Below, piece after piece: positions 1 through 6,112 of a DNA stretch of 6,112 nt. The first letter of the stretch is position 1; every line of letters starts with the position of its first letter. Source of the DNA: an uncultured Phascolarctobacterium sp. (GTDB lineage Bacteria; Bacillota; Negativicutes; Acidaminococcales; Acidaminococcaceae); the NCBI GenBank assembly GCA_946002345.1, contig CAMFZA010000110.1, forward strand, positions 1 to 6,112, given 5' to 3'. Made by a program: the position numbers and the translations under genes. A model generated the notes under the pieces. It saw nothing but the letters and a program-made list of their open reading frames with translations, was not told the origin of the DNA and ran no database searches.

Positions 1-26
1 GCGCGGGCTATCTTGGGTATGAGGCC

Positions 27-932
27 TTAAAGGGTTGTAAAGGCGGACAGCATGTTGGGGCGGAAGCGAACGATGGCGGATTCCACAATGGCGGTTCTTA
101 ACTCCATGCCATTGTCCACATGCTGCTGGATTTGGTCCACAATAACCATACTGTTGCGGATAATGGTACCGGTGAGAGCCAAAATGCCCAGTTCAGCCAT
201 GAATCCCAGACTGGAATTAAAGAGGAGCAGGCCGAAGATGACACCAACAATACCCATGGGTGCGGTGAGCATGATGACTAGCAGCTTGCGTATATCCTGC
301 AATTGCAGCATGATGAGAATCATGATTAGGAGAACCATGAGAGGAACAGGCTTCATGAGATAATTAAAGGTCTTTTGGCTATCCTCCAAGGAGCCTGCGA
401 TTTCAATTTTCATGCCGGCAGGAAAATTGGCACGCTTGGCCGCCAGCTGCTCATAACTTTCTTGGGTTACATCGTTGCCGGTGACGCCTTCAGCCAAGCC
501 CCCATTGACCGTAATGGTAGGACGCAAATTGCGGCGCCAAATCATATTGTCTTCGTTGGTGTATTCCACTCTAGCCACCTGTGACAGGGGCACGGCACCG
601 TGACTGGTGGGGATGGAAATGGTTTCGATTTGGCTGATAGTCGCACGCTCTGCAGGGTCTAGACGAAAGACGATACCTATTTCCTGATCACCTTCAAGAT
701 AGCCTGCGACGGTGTAGCCGCTGACCTGGGCTTGCAGGGCCGTAGCCACTGCTTGACGAGTAATACCTAATTGCAAAAGCTTATCATTATCCACCGTAAG
801 CTTGACGGCATTAGTTTCCTCCAACCAATCAAGGCGAGTCATGGTTACATAAGGATGGGAAGCCATAACCTGTCGAACCTTGTTCCCATATTCTTTTACC
901 TTGACCGGATCGCTGCCGCTTACGCGCAGCAT
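27..932 (-). pseudogene. RND efflux permease, C-terminal part stranded behind the TAA
   Basis: This 301-codon segment continues the permease in the same frame. Residues 1-190 are the rest of the second periplasmic loop (RVSGSDP at 3-9, then a VDNDKLLQLGI-type docking segment near 47-57). Residues 193-260 hold TM8-TM10 (PVPLMVLLIMILIMLQ near 195-210, TAPMG near 223-227, MAELGILALTGTIIRNS near 245-261). TM11 begins after RFRPNML at 289-295 and is cut by the TAA. The ATG at 930-932 has no ribosome binding site in front of it (the upstream bases are C-rich: CCCCCTTCTCCC), so independent translation looks unlikely. This ATG is simply a Met in the original protein. It is a remnant rather than a separate gene; possible reinitiation after the stop cannot be ruled out. 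Confidence 0.8.
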
Positions 933-938
933 AACCGG

Positions 939-2951
939 TTAGGGAGAAGGGGGACCCAAGGGAATGGAGCGGGAATAGCAAATGGCTTCGGGCAGCTTTT
1001 GCTGCGTCAGTTCGTTAATACGTTTTTCCAAACGCTTGCGAGCCTCTATATCCTTGGCTACAACCACAAGCTGAGCATAGTTATCTCTTGGCTGCACTGG
1101 GTCGATAACGAGGACAAAACGCGGAGTGCTTTTCCCCACATAGGTGGTAACGTGGTCTAGGTCCGGGTCATCCTTAAGCATATTGGTGAGCCTGCGTGCA
1201 GCAGCATCAGTATTTTTAATGGAACTGCCCTCGGGCAAATTGAGCTCTACCAGTATTTCCGGGCGTACGCTGGCTGGGAAAAACTCCTGTTTAACAAAGC
1301 GCAGCATAAAGACAGAGAAAAGTAACAGTCCCACAGTGACAGCTATAACAAGAGCTCGATGGCTTAAGGACCAGTGCAATAGGCTGCGGAATTTTTGGTA
1401 AAAGCTGTTGTTGTAGCTGTCCTGCTTAATCACTGTAGGGCGAATCCAGGCATAGCCCAAGACGGGGGCTAGGGTAGCAGAAACAAGCCAGCTTAAAAGC
1501 AGGGTTACGCTCATCACGGGAAACAAGCTATAGGCAAATTCCGAAGCAGCAGCTTTAGAAAAGGCAATGGGCATAAAGCCTAGGCAGGTGATAACTGTGC
1601 CGGTGAGCAGGGGCTTGCCGCAGGTAGCAAAGGCATAGGAGGCCGCCTCCTTGCGCTCCATGCCCTCGCTCATTTTTACTTCCATGAGCTCCACTACAAC
1701 TATGGCATCGTCCACCAGCATCCCTAGGGAGATAACCAATGCGCCCAGGGATACCTTGTGTAAATCGATGCCCATAGCGAGCATGGCACCAAAGGAGCCC
1801 AAGAGAATCAAGGGAATGCAGCAGGAAATAACATAGCCGCTGCGGCGTCCCAGGGTAAAAAGGCTCACGGCCAGCACAATGAGAATGGCCTCGTAAAGGC
1901 TTTGGCTAAATTCACTGATGGAATTTTTCACTACTTCTGGTTGGTTAGCCACCTGATTAAGCTCCAGTTCAAGGGGAAGCTCTTTTTGAATGCGCACTAT
2001 TTCTTGGGCTAAGTTTTCGCCCAGCAGAATGTTGTCACCACCATCCTCCATGGCAAGGGCAATGCCCACAGCGGGCTGGCCATTAAAATACATAAGGGGC
2101 TCGGGTGGGTCAGCATAGCCACGTTTGATTTGGGCAATATCACCTAAGCGAAAGACCTTACCATTGGCATTAAGGGGCAGGGAAGCAATGTTTTCGACGC
2201 TATCGGGGCTGCCGGTGATGCGCAAATAAGCATTGGCCACGTCTGTTTCCACCATGCCGGAGGGAGTAATGGCGGTTTGGGCCTTGATGGTGGCGGCAAT
2301 GGTGTTAATATCTAGACCAAGGCGAGATAGCTTTTCCGTTTCCATCTGGACAAAGATTTTTTCGGGCTGTACGCCTACCAGCTCTACCTTTTTTACATCG
2401 GGCACGCCATAAAAATCCAGCTTAATTTTTTCTGCGTAGCGACGCATGTCCTCATAGGAATAGCCCTCGCCGGTGAGGGCATAAATATTACCGAAGACAT
2501 CATCAAAGCGGTCATTAAAATAGGGACCGTAAGAGCCGGTGGGAAGCTTACTTTGGGCATCGTTCACGATGTTGCGCAGCTCTAGCCAGCGCTGGCGTAC
2601 CAGATTACCCGTGACCTCGTCCTTGAGGGTCACCGTGATAACGCTGGTGCCGGGTCTGGAGTAGCTGGTAATTGTGTCGATTTGGGGCAGATTTTGTACT
2701 TCCTTTTCAATGGTGTTGGTCAAATGCTGCTCCACATCCCGGGCACTAGCACCGGGCCAGGCGGCAGAGATAACCATTTGCTTGACTGCGAAGTTGGGGT
2801 CCTCGCTGCGCCCCATGGTCTTAAAGGAAAAGAGACCCATAACCAGCACTAAAAAGGCCAAAAAGTATACTAGCTGCTTGTGCTCTATGGACCAGGTGGC
2901 CCAATTAACCTTCTGTGATCGGCGTGGTTTATCATGGTTTGCTTGGGACAT
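939..2951 (-). CDS. RND efflux permease, N-terminal part (670 residues, ends at premature TAA)
   Basis: This segment starts at ATG 2951-2949 and would give 670 residues. TM1 is near residues 27-44, followed by the first periplasmic porter loop (about 45-345; motifs SEDPNF at 49-54, AAWPGAS at 63-69, GxQPEKIFVQ around 193-202). TM2-TM6 cover about 350-500 and include GMLVDDAIVVVE at 410-421. Asp414 and Asp415 match the proton-relay Asp pair of AcrB-type pumps. TM7 is near 533-552. The second loop then begins (FFPASVRPEILVEL at 557-570), resembling HAE-type permeases such as TriC, and breaks off after GPPSP. All core motifs are intact here, so the damage is confined to the stop. The start is supported by GGTGA at 2958-2962, six bases upstream, and by the TAATG overlap with the adaptor. 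If made, the fragment has only seven helices and half a porter domain. The substrate cannot be told from sequence. Confidence 0.9.
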   Translation of the reverse strand: MSQANHDKPRRSQKVNWATWSIEHKQLVYFLAFLVLVMGLFSFKTMGRSEDPNFAVKQMVISAAWPGASARDVEQHLTNTIEKEVQNLPQIDTITSYSRPGTSVITVTLKDEVTGNLVRQRWLELRNIVNDAQSKLPTGSYGPYFNDRFDDVFGNIYALTGEGYSYEDMRRYAEKIKLDFYGVPDVKKVELVGVQPEKIFVQMETEKLSRLGLDINTIAATIKAQTAITPSGMVETDVANAYLRITGSPDSVENIASLPLNANGKVFRLGDIAQIKRGYADPPEPLMYFNGQPAVGIALAMEDGGDNILLGENLAQEIVRIQKELPLELELNQVANQPEVVKNSISEFSQSLYEAILIVLAVSLFTLGRRSGYVISCCIPLILLGSFGAMLAMGIDLHKVSLGALVISLGMLVDDAIVVVELMEVKMSEGMERKEAASYAFATCGKPLLTGTVITCLGFMPIAFSKAAASEFAYSLFPVMSVTLLLSWLVSATLAPVLGYAWIRPTVIKQDSYNNSFYQKFRSLLHWSLSHRALVIAVTVGLLLFSVFMLRFVKQEFFPASVRPEILVELNLPEGSSIKNTDAAARRLTNMLKDDPDLDHVTTYVGKSTPRFVLVIDPVQPRDNYAQLVVVAKDIEARKRLEKRINELTQQKLPEAICYSRSIPLGPPSP

Positions 2952-4102
2952 TATTCTTCACCGCCTTCCTCAAGGCGTACTTCCTGATTGGGGATGAGCT
3001 TGGCCAGGCCAGCGGTGATAATCCTGTCACCGCGGCTGAGCCCCTGTTCAATTAGAACATCGTTGCCGCTGTAGCTATTGACCTTGACCTCTGCAAGCTG
3101 GGCTTTATGCTCTCGTACAAGCCACACCTGGGTCTTGCCATTTACTTGGTAAAGGGCCTGAGCAGGGATAAGGAAGTATGCCTCATTATTTTTAGGGCTA
3201 GTATTATTGTCCGGGGTGGCGGCGCCTGCTTGTTCCTCGAAATTCACCTTGGCAGTCATGCCCAATTTAGCAGCAGCTGGTAAATTAGGCACTGCTACGC
3301 AGACCTTGTAGGTGCGCGTGATGGGATCGGCCATGGAGGCGATTTCTCGCACATAGCCTGTTGCTTCCACAGCTGGCAAAGCCCAAAAGCTGATTTGTGC
3401 TTTTTGACCAACACTGAGGCTGGCTCCTTCAGGCACGTTAATTTGGATCTCTCGTTCACCACTGCGTACAACGGTGGCAATGGGGGTGCCAGCACCCACC
3501 ACCTGGCCAATTTCGGCGTTGAGTGCTGTCACGATGCCGTCAGTATCACTGACTAATTGGGTGTAGCCTAACTGATTGCTGCTTACGTTGGCCTGGGCCT
3601 GAGCCTGACGCAGCACGGCCGTAGCGGCCTCTAGCTGGGTCGCATATTGGTCGCGGATGGCCTCGCTAACGGCACCCTGAGCATAAAGGGTGCTATAACG
3701 GGCAGCATTATCCCGGGCCAGCTGGTAGCTGGCTTGAGCACTGGCTAGCTGGGCCGAGGCTGCCTCCACATTTTGTGTTACATCCTTGGGGTCCAGGGTA
3801 AGCAGGACTTGGCCAGATTTAACCTTGTCGCCTACGTTGACCATGCGAGCGTTAATCTTACCAGCCACCTGAAAGGCCAGCTGGCTTTCGTAGCGGCCAC
3901 GGACCTCGCCGGGATAAGTCTTGCCAGCAGCCTGCTCCCTTTGGCCTACGGTAATGGTACGCACAATGGGGACGATTTTGGTTGCTTGGGGCTGGTGAGC
4001 AATATGGCTGTACAGACAGTAGCTTCCCAGGCCTAGGGCAAGAATTATGGCAGCAATGGCCATGTTTTTTTGTTGAGTAGGGTTATGGAGGATTTCTTGC
4101 AT
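2951..4102 (-). CDS. RND efflux periplasmic adaptor (membrane fusion protein)
   Basis: This adaptor would bridge the inner-membrane permease and an outer-membrane channel. From ATG 4102 it is 383 residues, normal for the family (about 360-400). Residues 14-35 form an uncleaved-looking N-terminal membrane anchor; the nearby Cys is preceded by GSY, not a lipobox. Next comes a first lipoyl half-motif (LAFQVAGKINARMVNVGDKV, about 76-95). An Ala/Gln-rich alpha-hairpin spans about 108-175. The second lipoyl half is VSDTDGIVTALNAEIGQVV (about 184-202). Beta-barrel and membrane-proximal domains follow (about 215-380), ending in an acidic tail. Three ATGs compete: 4135 (its AAGGTG abuts the ATG, poor spacing), 4102 (GGTG six bases upstream, chosen) and 4063 (no site, inside the anchor). 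A GTG at 4189 has no site. The gene is intact, in contrast to the permease behind it. Family assignment is firm; substrate unknown. Confidence 0.92.
   Translation of the reverse strand: MQEILHNPTQQKNMAIAAIILALGLGSYCLYSHIAHQPQATKIVPIVRTITVGQREQAAGKTYPGEVRGRYESQLAFQVAGKINARMVNVGDKVKSGQVLLTLDPKDVTQNVEAASAQLASAQASYQLARDNAARYSTLYAQGAVSEAIRDQYATQLEAATAVLRQAQAQANVSSNQLGYTQLVSDTDGIVTALNAEIGQVVGAGTPIATVVRSGEREIQINVPEGASLSVGQKAQISFWALPAVEATGYVREIASMADPITRTYKVCVAVPNLPAAAKLGMTAKVNFEEQAGAATPDNNTSPKNNEAYFLIPAQALYQVNGKTQVWLVREHKAQLAEVKVNSYSGNDVLIEQGLSRGDRIITAGLAKLIPNQEVRLEEGGEE
2958..2962 (-). promoter_or_regulatory. Ribosome binding site of the permease, with TAATG overlap
   Basis: On the minus strand GGTGA lies six bases before ATG 2951-2949. 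It is inside the last codons of the adaptor, whose TAA (2953-2951) shares its final A with the permease ATG. This arrangement suggests translational coupling and fixes the permease start. Confidence 0.65.
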
Positions 4103-4223
4103 ATGTAACACCACACTTAGTATATTTTTGTACATCACCTTATCTTCACAACAGCAATAGATGCTATGTGCAGGCAAAGTAGGAAACACGAAATAAATGC
4201 AAAATTTTTAATCATCCAATTAA

Positions 4224-4252
4224 ATTATAAGTATAAAGAATGCTAGCGTCAA
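4224..4252 (-). promoter_or_regulatory. Near-consensus sigma-70 promoter of the efflux operon
   Basis: Reading the minus strand, TTGACG (4252-4247) is followed by exactly 17 bases and then a perfect TATAAT (4229-4224). Transcription should start near 4217, leaving a leader of about 80-115 bases before the adaptor ATG at 4135 or 4102. A run of seven A residues on this strand (complement of 4268-4274) sits at about -51 to -57, where the alpha subunit of RNA polymerase often binds (UP element). The match predicts strong basal activity, so a repressor would be expected if the pump is inducible. The overlapping TTTATACT offers a weaker alternative -10. Confidence 0.8.
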
Positions 4253-4333
4253 GCAACAAGAATGTGATTTTTTTCAATTTGGCTAAAGCTAAACTTGATG
4301 GCTTAAATGAGAATCTAGGGAACTTTTTGGTCG

Positions 4334-4363
4334 GCTCAAGCTTTTCTGGAATCAAGCTCAAGC
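4334..4363. repeat. GCTCAAGC direct repeat, 22 bp apart; possible regulator sites
   Basis: GCTCAAGC occurs at 4334-4341 and 4356-4363, a 22-base period close to two helical turns. Its core TCAAGC recurs at 4352-4357, and again at 4249-4254 where it overlaps the -35 of the leftward promoter. The pair lies roughly 65-95 bases upstream of the predicted start of the rightward transcript, a typical distance for an activator. That the repeats exist is seen directly; a regulatory role is inferred and they could be chance. Confidence 0.35.
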
Positions 4364-4414
4364 AGTAAAATTTGTGTTAAGCAGCTAAAAGCTATTCCCT
4401 AAAGCTGATAAATA

Positions 4415-4423
4415 TGGTATAAT
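4415..4423 (+). promoter_or_regulatory. Extended -10 promoter of the hyfB-type gene
   Basis: TGGTATAAT is a perfect extended -10 (TGnTATAAT) with the hexamer at 4418-4423. The hexamer 17 bases upstream, TTCCCT at 4395-4400, matches the -35 consensus poorly, which is usual for extended -10 promoters or for promoters needing an activator. Transcription should begin near 4430, giving a leader of about 60 bases. Confidence 0.7.
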
Positions 4424-4479
4424 ACTAGCTTGTCAAAAATGTGAATTTGTGAAAATGCTGTAAACAATTTGGAAAGTGT

Positions 4480-4485
4480 AGGTGA
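4480..4485 (+). promoter_or_regulatory. Ribosome binding site of the hyfB-type gene
   Basis: AGGTGA lies four bases before ATG 4490-4492, matching the anti-Shine-Dalgarno sequence well. The frame is closed by a TGA at 4442-4444 and the only other upstream start candidate is a TTG at 4469, so this site fixes the start at 4490. Confidence 0.8.
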
Positions 4486-4489
4486 GAAA

Positions 4490-6112
4490 ATGGATTGCTT
4501 TTTGCTTGCTGCCGCCTGCTTTGGCGTCGGCATCTTAACCCTCTTTTTTCCCCACGGTCTGCAGCGCGCTGCTCATTGGCTTGCTAATCTGGCTTCCTTG
4601 GTCGGTAGCGGTATCGTGGCAGCCAAGGCGTGGAAGGTGCTGGTGGGGAGTGGAGTGGAGCCACTGGTGTGGGGCTCCTATTCCCTGGGTGTGGATGGCT
4701 GGAGTGCCATCTTTTTGCTGCTCACAGGCATTGCTGGGGTGATTACCAGTATCTATGCGTTGGGCTATGCTCAAGGCTACGAGGGTAGTCGCTTGCGTCT
4801 GTTGGGCGGTATGTGGAATTTGTTTTTGGTCTCCATGGTGCTGGTGCTGCTAGCAGGGGACGCCTTCAGCTTTTTGCTGTTTTGGGAGATTATGGCTGTG
4901 GCCTCCTTTATGCTGGTCAACCATGAATCCGAAAAGCGTTCTACCTGGACTGCGGCCTACCAATATCTGGTAATGACCTCCGTAGGTACCGCAGCAATTA
5001 TGATCGCCTTTTTGCTGACAGGCTCTGCCAGCGCCGACTTTAGCTTTGGGGCCATGTCCCACAATAAGCTGGCCAGCTGGTGGCAGCATGCAGTTTTTGC
5101 TGCGGCCTTTATTGGCTTTGCTTTGAAGGCTGGTCTTGTTCCGCTGCATGTGTGGCTGCCCAATGCCCATCCGGCTGCACCCAGCCATGTTTCCGCTCTC
5201 ATGAGCGGCGTCATGCTGAAGATTGCTCTGTATGGCTTTGGTCGCTTTATGTTCAGCTTTTTGCCCACCTGGAACTACTGGTGGTGCGTTATCGTCATGC
5301 TGGTAGGTGCTGTATCCGCTTTTCTGGGTGTGCTCTATGCCCAAATGGAAAACGATATTAAACGTATTCTGGCCTATTCCTCTGTGGAAAATATGGGCGT
5401 AATTTTCGCAGCCTTCGGCTGTGGCATGCTGCTGAAGGTTCTGGCTGGTGGCAACTGGTATCTATTGGGCTTTGTGGCTGCCTTGGTCCATGCCTTTAAC
5501 CACAGCATCATGAAGGTTTTAATGTTCATGAGCGCTGGTAGCATTATGCACGGCACCGGCAGCAAGAATATCGAGCTCTTCGGTGGCTTGGCACAAAAGA
5601 TGCCCTACACAGCCCTCTTTACCTTGATTGGCTCTCTGGCCTTGGCAGCAATTCCGCTGACCAATGGCTTTACCGGCGAATGGCTGGTGCTGCAAAGCTT
5701 CATTACCTTGGCAAGCACTAATGCAGCTCAATCTACCCGTATTTTGGTAGCGATTTGCTTCATTTTGTTGGGCTTTACCGGAGCCTTGGCCTTGGGCTGC
5801 TTCGTGCGCCTGTACGGCATCAGCTTCCTGGGACGTGCGCGCAGCGCTATTGTGGAGCATGCACACGAGTCCGATGGCTTCATGCTCACCGCTATGGGGT
5901 TATCCAGCCTTTTGGTAGTGGTTTGCGGCCTTTATCCCGTGCCCGTGGTACAAACCATTTGTAATGCTTTGGCTATCAACAAGGAATTTGCTGCGAAGGA
6001 TTTGGCTCTGGAGTGGGCAGGAACCGGCACTCTAGCTGTGTTCAATCCCATCCTGTTGCTGGTTTTGGTCGCCGCAGTTGGCCTTGTGATTTACCTGTGC
6101 ACTGCCAATAGC
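4490..6112 (+). CDS. hyfB: Hydrogenase-4/formate hydrogenlyase proton-pumping subunit B (partial, 3' end outside)
   Basis: This is a NuoL/NuoM-like antiporter subunit of a group 4 membrane-bound hydrogenase, thought to couple H2 evolution to ion transport across the inner membrane. The window gives 541 codons with no stop; E. coli HyfB is about 670 residues, so roughly 130 are missing. About 15 hydrophobic helices are visible. Family features are LLFWEIMAVASFMLVNHE (Glu133 in TM5), LKAGLVPLHVWLPNAHPAAP (Lys213 in TM7), ALMSGVMLKIALYG (Lys244), MENDIKRILAYSSVENMG (about 286-302), VHAFNHSIMKVLMFMSAG (His334, His338, Lys342) and NGFTGEW (Glu397). These match the charged residues lining the proton path in complex I antiporter subunits. 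It appears to be first in its operon, behind its own promoter. HycC of hydrogenase 3 or another group 4 homologue is the main alternative; the family is certain, the symbol less so. Confidence 0.85.
   Translation, partial: MDCFLLAAACFGVGILTLFFPHGLQRAAHWLANLASLVGSGIVAAKAWKVLVGSGVEPLVWGSYSLGVDGWSAIFLLLTGIAGVITSIYALGYAQGYEGSRLRLLGGMWNLFLVSMVLVLLAGDAFSFLLFWEIMAVASFMLVNHESEKRSTWTAAYQYLVMTSVGTAAIMIAFLLTGSASADFSFGAMSHNKLASWWQHAVFAAAFIGFALKAGLVPLHVWLPNAHPAAPSHVSALMSGVMLKIALYGFGRFMFSFLPTWNYWWCVIVMLVGAVSAFLGVLYAQMENDIKRILAYSSVENMGVIFAAFGCGMLLKVLAGGNWYLLGFVAALVHAFNHSIMKVLMFMSAGSIMHGTGSKNIELFGGLAQKMPYTALFTLIGSLALAAIPLTNGFTGEWLVLQSFITLASTNAAQSTRILVAICFILLGFTGALALGCFVRLYGISFLGRARSAIVEHAHESDGFMLTAMGLSSLLVVVCGLYPVPVVQTICNALAINKEFAAKDLALEWAGTGTLAVFNPILLLVLVAAVGLVIYLCTANS

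Larger units (their letters stand above)
1..2951 (-). pseudogene. RND efflux permease, broken by two in-frame stops and open at the window edge
   Basis: This is the whole permease locus, read as one gene. Such proteins are inner-membrane proton/drug antiporters of about 1,020-1,040 residues with 12 helices and two large periplasmic loops. They work with a periplasmic adaptor and an outer-membrane channel. The two open segments (939-2951 and 27-932) are in the same frame and join family motifs exactly: the first ends in LGPPSP and the second continues P-V-M-L-R-V-S-G across a TAA. A second TAA at 27-29 sits inside the motif that usually reads TxLGLIP, leaving 974 codons. About 50-60 C-terminal residues, including the last helix, are missing or lie outside the window. 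The gene follows the adaptor with a one-base overlap. A functional pump is unlikely unless the stops are errors or are read through. Assignment to the RND family is very secure; loss of function is inferred. Confidence 0.85.
4103..4489. other. AT-rich divergent regulatory spacer
   Basis: This stretch between the adaptor and the hydrogenase gene shows no credible coding region. It is clearly richer in A and T than the genes on both sides. It contains the two divergent promoters listed separately, whose -35 regions lie about 140 bases apart. Between them are short repeats but no convincing intrinsic terminator (no GC-rich stem followed by a T run). A 7-base inverted pair, TAGGGAA (4316-4322) and TTCCCTA (4395-4401), spans the region; the right arm overlaps the presumed -35 of the rightward promoter. 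No regulator gene lies within the spacer. Confidence 0.7.

Noticed and set aside
27..941. TAA read as an amino acid (alternative genetic code)
   Set aside because: The adaptor ends at a TAA in the expected place, and no in-frame TAA occurs within the adaptor, the first 670 permease codons or the 541 hyfB codons. Local mutation or error explains the two cases better.
930..945. A frameshift between the two permease segments
   Set aside because: The last codon of the first segment, the TAA and the ATG at 930-932 are all in the same frame (939 to 932 differ by whole codons), and motif spacing is normal, so the break is a nonsense codon.
771..1160. Plus-strand open frame of 129 codons across the permease break
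   Set aside because: It is antisense to conserved RND coding sequence on both sides of the TAA and shows no recognisable domain; it is a shadow frame.
2674..2997. Plus-strand open frame of 107 codons
   Set aside because: Antisense to the conserved start of the permease and the end of the adaptor; no independent support.
3773..4036. Plus-strand open frame of 87 codons
   Set aside because: Antisense to the lipoyl and anchor region of the adaptor; no independent support.
4263..4278. CRP-like site TGTGA-N6-TCAAT
   Set aside because: Only the left half matches; the right half is degenerate and the central T run makes a chance match likely in this AT-rich spacer.
4294..4356. FNR-like halves CTTGAT (4294-4299) and ATCAAG (4351-4356)
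   Set aside because: The halves are about 50 bases apart, far from the four-base gap of an FNR site.
4339..4358. Possible hairpin AGCTT/AAGCT as a terminator
   Set aside because: The stem is only five pairs, AT-rich, and not followed by a T run.
4850..5344. Minus-strand open frame of 164 codons
   Set aside because: It lies wholly antisense to the hyfB-type gene, is rich in Gln, Gly, His and Lys with no family resemblance, and has no promoter or ribosome binding site of note. The overlapping 4957-5268 and 5519-5866 frames are rejected for the same reason.

Overview
The window looks like part of a diderm (outer-membrane-bearing), probably anaerobic bacterium. The tripartite-type RND efflux genes imply a periplasm. 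The HyfB/HycC-type subunit implies a membrane-bound group 4 hydrogenase or formate hydrogenlyase-like complex. Promoters of plain sigma-70 type, AGGTGA-type ribosome binding sites and an AT-rich spacer between more GC-rich genes would fit a Negativicutes-like or proteobacterial host. The taxon cannot be fixed from this sequence, and that guess is inference.

Layout: the left two thirds (about 1-4102) is a minus-strand operon read right to left. It starts with an RND periplasmic adaptor (2951-4102, possibly starting at 4135), followed with a one-base overlap by an RND inner-membrane permease (2951 down to 1). The permease is broken. An in-frame TAA at 939-941 splits it in the middle of its second periplasmic loop. 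A second in-frame TAA at 27-29 cuts it inside a conserved transmembrane motif, and the sequence beyond that (1-26) stops resembling the family. Both stops lie in the original frame, so these are nonsense changes rather than frameshifts. The operon is therefore an intact adaptor with an apparently dead permease, unless the stops are sequencing errors. No outer-membrane channel gene is visible.

The spacer of about 300-390 bases (4103-4489) is AT-rich and holds two divergent promoters. A near-consensus sigma-70 promoter faces left toward the efflux operon (-35 at 4247-4252, -10 at 4224-4229). An extended -10 promoter faces right (-10 at 4418-4423). Between and around them are short repeats (four TCAAGC copies, a GCTCAAGC pair 22 bp apart, and TTGTSAAAA repeats) that could bind regulators.

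The right third (4490-6112) is the first 541 codons of a plus-strand proton-translocating hydrogenase subunit (hyfB/hycC type, NuoL/M-like). It runs off the window without a stop. It is probably the first gene of a hydrogenase operon lying beyond the right edge. The efflux and hydrogenase genes share a promoter region but have no evident functional link. I found no convincing evidence of a new system here; the best leads are the broken permease and the regulatory spacer.
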